From assembly GCA_023437225.1 (NCBI GenBank), contig JAEZGS010000001.1, forward strand, positions 310,001 to 374,000: a stretch of 64,000 nt of DNA, written 5' to 3'. Source of the stretch: Bacteroidota bacterium (lineage in GTDB: Bacteria > Bacteroidota > Bacteroidia > Chitinophagales > Chitinophagaceae). Positions 51,967 through 60,602 of this stretch are shown here, one piece after another. Every line of letters begins with the position of its first letter. Position 1 is the stretch's first letter. The notes beneath the pieces were generated by a model, which was not told the origin of the DNA, searched no databases, and saw only the letters and a list, made by a program, of their open reading frames with translations. The position numbers were made by a program, and so were the translations under genes.

Positions 51967-54402
51967 ATGATCAGGAATTTTTTTACGGTTGCCATCCGAA
52001 ATATCGTAAGGCATAAAGGGTTTACATTTTTAAATATTGCCGGACTTTCCATTGGACTAACGGCATGTCTTCTCATTGGTTTGTTCGTATACGATGAAAA
52101 GCAATTTGATAAATTTATTCCGGAGGGACAGCGCATCTATCGAATGTATATAGAGCGTACCGATGACCAGGGAACGAGTGTGACGTCAAGAACGCCCCCA
52201 ATGTTTAGTGTAAGTCTTGACGCGCAGTATCCGGAAGTTGAAAAGACCCTGCGCATGTTTCCTCTTAATTCAAAGAGCCTTTTTGAATCTGGAGAAACAA
52301 AGATTTATGAGGAAAACGGACTTGCGGTCGAGCCATCATTTTTTGAATTGTTTCCCCTGCCGCTAAAATATGGTTCGCTTAAAAACTTGCTTACTCAGAC
52401 CAATGAGATGATCATATCTGAAAAGCTTTCAGAGAGGTTATTTGGTAATGACAATCCGGTTGGCAGGCAACTGCTGCTGGATAAAGCTCCATATACGATA
52501 ACGGCGGTGATAGGCGATGTATCTGACTTTCATCTTGATGTGACTTACCTGATCCCCTTACAACATGCTTTGAAAGAATACAACATTCCTGAGGAAAGAA
52601 TGCAAAGCTGGAGGTGGCAGCAATTTTACACGTATGTAAAACTAAAGCCGCAGGCATCGGCAGAAGCGTTGGAGAAAAAATTCCAGTTATATGTAGAAAA
52701 GGAATTGCATCCTGAATTTAAAACCGGGGGAATGACTTATCTGCCTTTTGTGCAGGCCTTGCATGACATACATCTTCATTCATCCGATTTTGTTATTGAT
52801 GTAGCGGTCCGCGGCAACATTACCTATGTGAAAGCATTGACGATAGTGGCCATTTTCATATTGCTCATAGCATGCTTCAATTTTATCAACCTTGCCACTG
52901 CCAAATCGCTGCAAAGAGCAAAAGAAGTGGGGGTTAGAAAATCGGTTGGAGCAAGTCGGCTACAATTGATGCTCCAATTCACCGGCGAAACCATCCTGCT
53001 AACTTTTATTAGTGTACTCATTGCTACGCTTGCATGCATGCTGTTGCTGCCGATATTCAATGAGTTCACGAATAAAGACATCAGCTTTTCCATCTTTTAT
53101 CATCCGGTGTTTGTTGCCTTACTGATCGCATTGACGTTGCTGGTTGGAATACTTGCAGGATCTTATCCCGCATGGATATTGTCGAATTTTAAGCCGGTAA
53201 TAGTTTTAAAAACTTCTGTGGTAAGCGATGCGCTTCCAGGTAAAACGCCGTGGTTGCGCCATGGACTTGTAGTGGTACAATTTGCCTTATCAGCATTGTT
53301 GATCATCAGCGCCATCGTAGTGTACCGACAGGTGAATTATTTGCACAATAAGGATCTTGGAATTGATAAAGAGCAGATCATGTTTTTTCCTATGCGCGGT
53401 GATCGCATGTATGAAAACTACGACGCATTTAAGAAGCGACTCCTTACCTCTACGGGAGTGTCAAGCGTGACAATGGGGTATGGATTTCCTGGCGATATGT
53501 TTGCGGGTGATGAGATCATGGTTCCTGGCGAAGGTCAAACCAGGTCTGTTCCCACAACACATTTACTCGTTGACGCTGATTACCTGAAGACAATGGGCAT
53601 CGAGCTTGTTGCCGGTCGTGACTTTATTCTCAACAGTCAATCAGACGTGGATCACGCGTTCATTATAAATGAAACTGCTGCACGAGCGTATGGTTTCAGC
53701 ACACCGCAAAATGCCATTGGCAAAGATCTGCACTGGACGGTATGGGATTCCCAGCAACCCGACTCGCTGAAGAAAGGACAGGTGATTGGAGTAGTAAAAG
53801 ATTTCAACTATAAAAGCCTTTACGAAGCAATTCAGCCTGCCGTGATTCACATATATCCTCCTGCGTACTGGAAGGTTGCAGTGAAGTTGAAAGGCAGCGC
53901 AGTTAGTAGCACCATTGCCTCTGTTCAAAAGATATGGTCGGAATTTTCACCGGATTATCCTATTGAATACAGCTTCCTTGACGAGGGATTTGAGAAAATG
54001 TATAGGGCCGAAGATAAGCTTCGAACACTGCTATTTATTTTCACCATCCTGGCCATATTTGTAGGATGCCTGGGACTGTTTGGCCTCGCCGCTTATTCCG
54101 CTCAAAAACGTGCAAAAGAAATCGGTATTCGTAAAGTGCTTGGTGCCGATGTCACGGGCATTGTAGTGCTGCTGTCAAAAGATTTCGTGAAACTGGTAGC
54201 AATTGCATTAATAATTGCAACACCCATAGCATGGCACTTTTTAAATAAGTGGCTTGAAAATTTTGCTTATCGCATAAGTATAAGTTTATGGATTTTCATA
54301 ATTGCTGCTGCGTTGTCGATCCTCATTGCAGTTCTGACGGTTAGCTTCCAGGCTATTAAAGCAGCGATCTCAAATCCTGTCAAAAACTTGCGATCCGAAT
54401 GA
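51967..54402 (+). CDS. FtsX/MacB-like ABC permease, second copy
   Basis: An 811-residue paralogue of the upstream permease with the same plan: first helix (GFTFLNIAGLSIGLTACLLI), periplasmic core, FtsX block near residues 287-420 (LIACFNFINLATAKSLQRAK), second core, and second FtsX block from about 687 (FVGCLGLFGLAAYSAQKRAK, EIGIRKVLGADVT). The two differ clearly in their periplasmic parts, suggesting different substrates or a heterodimer. It begins 11 bases after the first permease, and its stop overlaps the first possible start of the TolC gene. Confidence 0.94.
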   Translation: MIRNFFTVAIRNIVRHKGFTFLNIAGLSIGLTACLLIGLFVYDEKQFDKFIPEGQRIYRMYIERTDDQGTSVTSRTPPMFSVSLDAQYPEVEKTLRMFPLNSKSLFESGETKIYEENGLAVEPSFFELFPLPLKYGSLKNLLTQTNEMIISEKLSERLFGNDNPVGRQLLLDKAPYTITAVIGDVSDFHLDVTYLIPLQHALKEYNIPEERMQSWRWQQFYTYVKLKPQASAEALEKKFQLYVEKELHPEFKTGGMTYLPFVQALHDIHLHSSDFVIDVAVRGNITYVKALTIVAIFILLIACFNFINLATAKSLQRAKEVGVRKSVGASRLQLMLQFTGETILLTFISVLIATLACMLLLPIFNEFTNKDISFSIFYHPVFVALLIALTLLVGILAGSYPAWILSNFKPVIVLKTSVVSDALPGKTPWLRHGLVVVQFALSALLIISAIVVYRQVNYLHNKDLGIDKEQIMFFPMRGDRMYENYDAFKKRLLTSTGVSSVTMGYGFPGDMFAGDEIMVPGEGQTRSVPTTHLLVDADYLKTMGIELVAGRDFILNSQSDVDHAFIINETAARAYGFSTPQNAIGKDLHWTVWDSQQPDSLKKGQVIGVVKDFNYKSLYEAIQPAVIHIYPPAYWKVAVKLKGSAVSSTIASVQKIWSEFSPDYPIEYSFLDEGFEKMYRAEDKLRTLLFIFTILAIFVGCLGLFGLAAYSAQKRAKEIGIRKVLGADVTGIVVLLSKDFVKLVAIALIIATPIAWHFLNKWLENFAYRISISLWIFIIAAALSILIAVLTVSFQAIKAAISNPVKNLRSE

Positions 54403-54422
54403 TAAACTCTGAAACCACACGC

Positions 54423-55754
54423 ATGACAAGGTATGTCCTATTCACACTAATTCTTACAGCAAATATCTGTCAGGGTCAATTACAACAGAATTACACACTT
54501 CGTGAAGTTGTAGAACTGGCGATGAAGAACAATCTCAATGTAAAACGATCGGCTGCCGCCATGAAAATCGAGAAAGTGAACTATAGCCAGGCGCGATCAA
54601 ATTTATTACCATCGCTGAATGTTGAGATCTATCATGGCCTGAATGCTGGTCGCAGCATTGATCCATCAACAAATAGTTTTGTGAATCAGAATGTCAACGG
54701 CGGCAATTACATCGCTGCCTCAAACCTTACTCTTTTCAATGGGGGTTTGCTGCGAAACCGGGTACGACAGGGTGCCCTTGCGTTCGAAGCCGGTACACTG
54801 GAATGGCGGCAGGCGAGAGATGAACTGGTACTGAATGTGATCCTTACATACCTTTCTGTGCTTAATAACAGCGACCAGCTGGAGCTCGCCATTCGTCAGT
54901 CAGAAACCAGTCGCTCTGCATTAGAACGGTTAATGTTGCTCGACAGTGCCGGCGCTGTTCGCCCATCGGATGTTTCTGATCTGAGGGGACAGTTGATGAA
55001 CGATGAACTTAATATTGTAAATGCAAGAAACCAGCTAAACAGTTCAAAACTTTTACTTGCACAGTTAATAAACGTGCGTTTTGATACGGCCATGCAGGTG
55101 GAGCGAATTGAGCGCGATGAATTCTTTATTCCATATCAGTACGAATTGCAGGAAATAGTGGATAGCTCTATGAAACATTTTTCACAGGTCATGGCTATTG
55201 AAAGTCGAACAAAAAGCAGTGAGTATAATGTACGTGCAACGAAAGGATTGTTGTATCCACGATTGTTCATTGATGCCGGCATAAGCTCCCGATATTCGAG
55301 CCTTGCGGAAAATGCAGGAGTTAAAATGACATACCCCGATCAGCTGAAGAATTTCAAGAATACTTTTGTTGAACTTGGTTTGGTTATTCCCATTTTCAAC
55401 CGGTCTTATGCAAAGAACCAGCTACGTATAGCGGAGTTGCAGTTAGAAGATCAGCGACTGTTGGAGAGTGATACCAAACGACAGGTGATCCAACAGATCG
55501 ACCGGGCATTTATGGATATGAACAATGCTTACGATCGGTATATTCTGTTGATCTCCCAGGTCACATCCTATGAAAAATCCTTCAAGGCAGCAGAAGTTCG
55601 ATTCAAAGCAGGTGTTGGAAATTCCATCGATTACCTGACAGTAAAAGACAGGTATGATCGCGCAAGCATCAACCTGGTTAACGCTCAATACGAATACCTT
55701 CTTCGAAAGCGGATCCTTGATTATTACAGCGGCAGGTCGCAATTCGCCCGTTAA
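54423..55754 (+). CDS. TolC-family outer-membrane efflux protein
   Basis: A 443-residue OEP/TolC protein. The ATG at 54423 starts a signal peptide (TRYVLFTLILTANICQGQ); an ATG at 54399 overlaps the permease stop by four bases and would add eight residues. The paired OEP repeats are visible (TLREVVELAMKNNLNVKRS; GLVIPIFNRSYAKNQLRIAE; KFKAGVGNSIDY-like RFKAGVGNSIDYLTVKDRY). It forms the outer-membrane channel of the tripartite exporter and is the last gene of the operon. Confidence 0.94.
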   Translation: MTRYVLFTLILTANICQGQLQQNYTLREVVELAMKNNLNVKRSAAAMKIEKVNYSQARSNLLPSLNVEIYHGLNAGRSIDPSTNSFVNQNVNGGNYIAASNLTLFNGGLLRNRVRQGALAFEAGTLEWRQARDELVLNVILTYLSVLNNSDQLELAIRQSETSRSALERLMLLDSAGAVRPSDVSDLRGQLMNDELNIVNARNQLNSSKLLLAQLINVRFDTAMQVERIERDEFFIPYQYELQEIVDSSMKHFSQVMAIESRTKSSEYNVRATKGLLYPRLFIDAGISSRYSSLAENAGVKMTYPDQLKNFKNTFVELGLVIPIFNRSYAKNQLRIAELQLEDQRLLESDTKRQVIQQIDRAFMDMNNAYDRYILLISQVTSYEKSFKAAEVRFKAGVGNSIDYLTVKDRYDRASINLVNAQYEYLLRKRILDYYSGRSQFAR

Positions 55755-55769
55755 TTGTCGTGATTGCAC

Positions 55770-55825
55770 AAGGTGAAAGACTACTGTGATTCATAGTTTT
55801 GTTTTTGTAATTTTTCTTTCACCTT
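55770..55825. promoter_or_regulatory. 11-bp inverted repeat around a -7 box upstream of the VOC gene
   Basis: AAGGTGAAAGA at 55770-55780 and its perfect inverse TCTTTCACCTT at 55815-55825 frame a 34-base interval containing TAGTTTTG (55794-55801), an exact TAnnTTTG box. The VOC start follows at 55839. It could be a promoter with flanking operator arms or, if transcription started further upstream, a leader hairpin. Confidence 0.5.
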
Positions 55826-55838
55826 AAAAAGAACCAAC

Positions 55839-56270
55839 ATGGCAAAGATGAATCCTTACTTGAATTTCGACGGCCAGGCCGAAGAGGCATTTAATTTTTA
55901 CAAATCCGTGTTCGGAACTGAGTTTGATGGTCCGGTGCATCAAATCGGAGATATGCCGGGTGCAGAAGGTATTCCGGAAAATGAGAGAGGACGGGTGATG
56001 CATATAAGTCTGCCGATCGGCGGTGGTGATACATTAATGGGAGCTGATATAGTTCCTTCAATGGGGCATCAACTTACAATGGGCAATAACAATTATATCT
56101 CCCTGCATCCGCAGTCACGGGAAGAAGCCGACAAGTTGTTCAATGGGCTTTCGCAAGGTGGGAGCGTTGAAATGCCAATGGAAGACACTTTCTGGGGTGC
56201 CTATTTTGGAAGTTTCAAAGACAAATACGGCGTTCACTGGATGATCAATTATCAGCATACGGACATTTAA
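55839..56270 (+). CDS. PhnB-like VOC/glyoxalase-fold protein
   Basis: A 143-residue protein of the PhnB-like vicinal oxygen chelate family, with NPYLNFDGQAEEAFNFYKSV at the start, MHISLPIGGGDTLMGAD in the middle, and WGAYFGSFKDKYGVHWMIN at the end. It is usually a dimer with a small pocket. These proteins are often annotated as demethylubiquinone methyltransferase-like or bleomycin-resistance-like, but the actual function is unknown. It lies alone between the exporter operon and the hybrid regulator, behind its own promoter-like region. Confidence 0.92.
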   Translation: MAKMNPYLNFDGQAEEAFNFYKSVFGTEFDGPVHQIGDMPGAEGIPENERGRVMHISLPIGGGDTLMGADIVPSMGHQLTMGNNNYISLHPQSREEADKLFNGLSQGGSVEMPMEDTFWGAYFGSFKDKYGVHWMINYQHTDI

Positions 56271-56278
56271 TGCTTTTG

Positions 56279-56304
56279 CCGGTTGGGACTGTGGTTCCGA
56301 CCGG
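56279..56304 (+). terminator. Hairpin after the VOC gene
   Basis: CCGGTTGGGA pairs with TTCCGACCGG (10 bp, two G-T wobbles) around a 6-base loop and is followed by TAACTTTTAG. It begins 9 bases after the VOC stop. The same TAACTTTT (56305-56312), with TTG 19 bases upstream (56283-56285), resembles a weak promoter for the next gene, so the site may serve both ends. Confidence 0.55.
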
Positions 56305-56326
56305 TAACTTTTAGCTAAATTGGGGC

Positions 56327-59300
56327 GTGCGCCTACTTCTTCTCCATAAATTATCACTGGTTGTCTTGGTATCGATATGCTGCTATTCGCCGCTCATGGC
56401 GCAGACGGACAGCTATGAATTCGACAGGCTTGACATCACAAATGGCTTATCAAACAACCAGGTAAACGCGATAATCAAAGACAGCAAAGGGTTTGTATGG
56501 GTTGGCACGATGAGTGGCCTCAACCGCTATGATGGATATAACTTCAAAGTGTTTCGTCATAAGATGGACGACTCTACTACGATCAATGATGATTTCGTAA
56601 GTCATATCGTTCATGGCCCCGATGACAAACTGTGGATGCTTACCAGGTATGGATGGAATATCTACGACCCGAAGACCGAAAGGTTCAATCGCCGACCGCA
56701 GCAATGGCTAAGATCTATCGGCATCAGCGTTGATGATTTCACTACGATTGTAAAAGACCCATTGGGTAAATTCTGGTTCGTTGCGCCTGGCACCGGCCTG
56801 TACAGATTCGATCCCGCTACCCGCACTACCGATTTTTTCAATTATCATAGTAAACTTCTTCCTCTTTATTCTAACAATGTGCCTTCCATTGCTTTTGATA
56901 AAAGCGGGAATTGTTGGTTCATTTATAGGGAAGGCATACTAGAGAAACGGGATCGTAGCGGGAAAAAATTATTACAGCGGAGTGAAGTACTAAGGGAACA
57001 AGTTAGTGTAACCAATCTGCAATATTCAATGTATGTGGACACTGACAACAATCTCTGGATTTATACCATCGGCGCTGCAAATGGCGTTTATAAATACATC
57101 ACTTCAGAAAATAAATTAGTTCCGATCAATGCAAGGTTTGGTAACCCTCGTCTGAATAATAATCTCATCAGCGGTATTGTTGAAGACGATCATGGAAACA
57201 TGTGGGTCGCCACAGATCACGGCGGCATAAATGTGATCAATAAAGAAAGCAACACCATTACGTATTTATTGAGCGACGAAGGTGACAGTAAGAGCCTTAG
57301 TCAAAACAGTGTCACAACCGTATTCAAAGATGATCTCGGAATAATCTGGGCGGGTACATATAAAAAAGGGCTCAATCATTTTCATCAACAAAGTCATACG
57401 TTTCCCTTGTATCAGCATAAATCGTCAGTGGAAAATGGACTGATGTACAATGACGTTAATAAGTTCGTTGAAGATGCGAAAGGAAACATCTGGATTGGCA
57501 CAAACGGTGGGGGCCTAATATATTTCGATAGGAAAAACAACTCCTTCAAACAATACCTGCACGATCCTAAAGATCCCAACAGTTTGTCCAATAACGTTAT
57601 CGTCAGCCTATTGATCGATCACCAACAAAAACTGTGGATCGGTACTTATTTCGGGGGCTTGAATTGCTTTGATGGCAAGCGGTTCATTCACTATAGGCAT
57701 GATGATGCTGATCCGCATAGCCTCATAGATGATCGTGTTTGGGAGATCTATGAAGACAGTGAGAACAATTTGTGGGTCGGCACAATGCAGGAAGGGCTTG
57801 ATCTTTTTGATCGCACCCAAAATAAGTTCATCCACCACCGGCCCGGGCCCGGTAATGCACTCAAGTCTGGCTTTATTTCATCAATCGTGGAAGACAGGCT
57901 TGGTAATCTGTGGATAGGAACAGCTATCGGCCTGGATCGTTTGGATAAAAAGACCGGACGCTTTACACATTACGAAAATATAGAAGCCAACAAGAATAGC
58001 TTAAGCCATAAAAATGTAATTGAATTGCTGGAGGACAGTCGCGGCCTGTTTTGGATCGCTACCCGTGATGGACTTAATCTTTACAATCCCTCTACCGACG
58101 ATTTTACCGTGTACCGAACAGCAGATGGACTGCCTGAAAATTCAATCGTTACGCTTCGCGAGGACGATGCAGGGAATTTGTGGTTGGGCACATTGAATGG
58201 TTTATCCAATGCAATTGTTACAGTGGGTACTGATGGAGATGTTTCATTGCGGTTCCGAAATTACGATGAAACAGACGGTTTGCAGGGTCGCCAGTTCAAT
58301 GAAAATGCCGCGCTGAAAACACGCAAAGGCGAATTGCTTTTTGGCGGTGCCAATGGATTCAACCTCTTTCATCCCGATGGCATTCAAACTACAGCATTGA
58401 AACCGCGGCTTGCGTTTACCGATTTTCAATTGTTCAATAACAGTGTTTCCATTGGTAAACATTATAACGGAAGAGTGCTTCTTCCCGAATCTATTTCTAC
58501 TACAAGATCAGTTACTCTGAAATTCAACCAGGATGTTTTCTCTATAGAATTTGTAGCACTGAATTATCTCAATTCAGATAAGATAAAATACTCGTATAAA
58601 CTCGAAGGATTCAATAAGGAGTGGCTTACTACAAATGGTAATAGCAGGAAAGCTACGTTCACCAATCTGGATCCCGGCACCTATACGTTGCTGGTTCGCG
58701 CTTCCACTGAAGAGGAAAGCTGGATGGGGGATCCCCTGAGTTTGGAGATCAAAGTACTGCCTCCGTTCTGGCGTACTGACCTTGCTTACGTAGTATACTT
58801 TTTGCTCATTACAACATCGTTGGTAATAGGAAGAAATATGATCGTCAGGCGAGCGCAATCAAGGTTTGCCCTGGAACAGGAAAGACGCGAGGTAAATCGC
58901 CAGCATGAGTTGGATCTTTTGAAGATCAGGTTCTTTACAAATGTGAGTCATGAATTTCGGACACCGTTATCGCTTATCATAACACCCGTGGAAAAGATGC
59001 TGAAGGAATCCTCATCATCTACAGAAAGGAAACAATTCCAGATAATACATCGAAATGCACGTCGCTTATTAAACCTGGTTAATCAGTTACTCGACTTCCG
59101 CCGAATGGAAGAACAGGAATTGAAGTTACATAAGTCGCCGGGCGATATCGTTCAGTTTACAACTGATATTGCTGAATCTTTCCGGGATATTTCCGAAAGC
59201 AAACGAATCCATTTCACGATACAGAGTGTAGGAGAATCGGTGATCACCGACTTCGACCATGAAAAACTTGAACGCATACTTTTCAATCTGTTATCCAATG

Positions 59301-60478
59301 CATTTAAGTTCACGCCATCGGGTGGAGAAGTGAAGGTTATTGTTGAGCTCATCGAGAAAGAAGATCAAAATCTTTTCCAGGTGAAGGTCATTGATACAGG
59401 AATCGGTATCGAAAAGGACAAGCACGAAAAAATATTCGACCGGTTCTTTCAGAATGATATTCCCGGTTCTATGGTCAACCAGGGTAGCGGTATTGGTTTG
59501 TCGATAACTAAAGAGTTTGTAAGGTTACACCAGGGCGTGATCAGGGTTCAAAGCGAACCGGGCAAAGGCAGTTGCTTCACTGTTTTGTTGCCACTATCAA
59601 CGATACAAATTCAATCAGTAGTGAAACCCGTCCTTGAAACGGCGTTTGAAACACTTAGCAGCAACACCCATTCACGGGACAATCAAACCTCAGTTGAACC
59701 TGCCAAAGGGAAAAAGAAAACCATTCTGCTTGTTGAAGACAACGACGATTTTAGGTTTTATATCAAGGACAACCTTAAAACTTATTATACCATCATCGAA
59801 GCGGAAAACGGTAAGGCCGGCTGGTCAAAGGCGCTTGCTGACCATCCTGACCTGGTGGTTACTGACATCAGCATGCCGGAGATGAATGGCATCGAGCTTT
59901 GCAATAAGATCAAGAATGACAGCCGAACCTCTTTCATCCCTGTCATTTTATTAACCGCTCTCACTGGTGAGGAACAGCAATTAGCTGGACTGCAGACTGG
60001 AGCGAACGACTATATGACCAAGCCTTTCAATTTCGAGATCCTGCTCTCAAAGATCCGCAACCTCCTGACAGAAAAGGAGCAGCTCCAAAAAACCTTTCAA
60101 AAGCAGGTCCAGGTCCAGGTCACTGATATACATCCCTCATCTGCCAGCGAGAAGTTTATGCAACAGTTATTGACCGTTGTTGAAAAGAACATTGCGAATG
60201 CAAGCTTCTCCGTCGAGGAATTAAGTAGAGAAATGTTCATGAGCCGGGTGGCTCTATACAAAAAGGTATTTGCCCATACCGGCAAAACACCTGTTGAATT
60301 CATTCGTCATGCCCGGTTGCAGCGTGCCTGCCAGTTATTGAAGAAGTCTGATATGACAATCGCCGAAGTGGCATACGAAGTTGGCTTTAATAATCCCAAA
60401 AAGTTCTCCCAGTATTTTAAAGAGGAATTTGATATTCTTCCATCTACTTACCAATTGAACCATAAGACTGGCAATTGA
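56327..60478 (+). CDS. Hybrid two-component system regulator (HTCS) of a PUL
   Basis: A 1383-residue one-protein two-component system, GTG start. After a signal peptide come about a dozen periplasmic propeller repeats with the GxLWIGT-type motif (GNIWIGTNGGGLIYFDRKNN, NLWVGTMQEGLDLFDR), a Y_Y_Y domain (IKYSYKLEGFNKEWLTTNGN), and one membrane helix near 817-838. Then follow HisKA with His875 (FFTNVSHEFRTPLSLII), the ATPase (GSGIGLSITKEFVRLHQG), a receiver with Asp1180 (LVVTDISMPEMNG) and a C-terminal AraC domain (TIAEVAYEVGFNNPKKFSQY). HTCS proteins bind a glycan fragment in the periplasm and activate the adjacent PUL, here the GH31 and SusC genes. Confidence 0.96.
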   Translation: MRLLLLHKLSLVVLVSICCYSPLMAQTDSYEFDRLDITNGLSNNQVNAIIKDSKGFVWVGTMSGLNRYDGYNFKVFRHKMDDSTTINDDFVSHIVHGPDDKLWMLTRYGWNIYDPKTERFNRRPQQWLRSIGISVDDFTTIVKDPLGKFWFVAPGTGLYRFDPATRTTDFFNYHSKLLPLYSNNVPSIAFDKSGNCWFIYREGILEKRDRSGKKLLQRSEVLREQVSVTNLQYSMYVDTDNNLWIYTIGAANGVYKYITSENKLVPINARFGNPRLNNNLISGIVEDDHGNMWVATDHGGINVINKESNTITYLLSDEGDSKSLSQNSVTTVFKDDLGIIWAGTYKKGLNHFHQQSHTFPLYQHKSSVENGLMYNDVNKFVEDAKGNIWIGTNGGGLIYFDRKNNSFKQYLHDPKDPNSLSNNVIVSLLIDHQQKLWIGTYFGGLNCFDGKRFIHYRHDDADPHSLIDDRVWEIYEDSENNLWVGTMQEGLDLFDRTQNKFIHHRPGPGNALKSGFISSIVEDRLGNLWIGTAIGLDRLDKKTGRFTHYENIEANKNSLSHKNVIELLEDSRGLFWIATRDGLNLYNPSTDDFTVYRTADGLPENSIVTLREDDAGNLWLGTLNGLSNAIVTVGTDGDVSLRFRNYDETDGLQGRQFNENAALKTRKGELLFGGANGFNLFHPDGIQTTALKPRLAFTDFQLFNNSVSIGKHYNGRVLLPESISTTRSVTLKFNQDVFSIEFVALNYLNSDKIKYSYKLEGFNKEWLTTNGNSRKATFTNLDPGTYTLLVRASTEEESWMGDPLSLEIKVLPPFWRTDLAYVVYFLLITTSLVIGRNMIVRRAQSRFALEQERREVNRQHELDLLKIRFFTNVSHEFRTPLSLIITPVEKMLKESSSSTERKQFQIIHRNARRLLNLVNQLLDFRRMEEQELKLHKSPGDIVQFTTDIAESFRDISESKRIHFTIQSVGESVITDFDHEKLERILFNLLSNAFKFTPSGGEVKVIVELIEKEDQNLFQVKVIDTGIGIEKDKHEKIFDRFFQNDIPGSMVNQGSGIGLSITKEFVRLHQGVIRVQSEPGKGSCFTVLLPLSTIQIQSVVKPVLETAFETLSSNTHSRDNQTSVEPAKGKKKTILLVEDNDDFRFYIKDNLKTYYTIIEAENGKAGWSKALADHPDLVVTDISMPEMNGIELCNKIKNDSRTSFIPVILLTALTGEEQQLAGLQTGANDYMTKPFNFEILLSKIRNLLTEKEQLQKTFQKQVQVQVTDIHPSSASEKFMQQLLTVVEKNIANASFSVEELSREMFMSRVALYKKVFAHTGKTPVEFIRHARLQRACQLLKKSDMTIAEVAYEVGFNNPKKFSQYFKEEFDILPSTYQLNHKTGN

Positions 60479-60602
60479 CGCTCAGGGCGTTAAGTTCCAG
60501 GTTAACATTTGAATACCCATTCATAAACTAAGGAGTACCCTCGTTTCCAGGTAGACGGTCCATATTTAGGGCAGGAAAAAACTCACTAAAAACGATCTTG
60601 CC

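Noticed and set aside
60479..60602. Gap between the HTCS and GH31 genes as a regulator site
   Set aside because: It holds TTCCAGGT twice and AACATTTG, but no clear palindrome or spaced TTG/TAnnTTTG pair, so I do not call a promoter.
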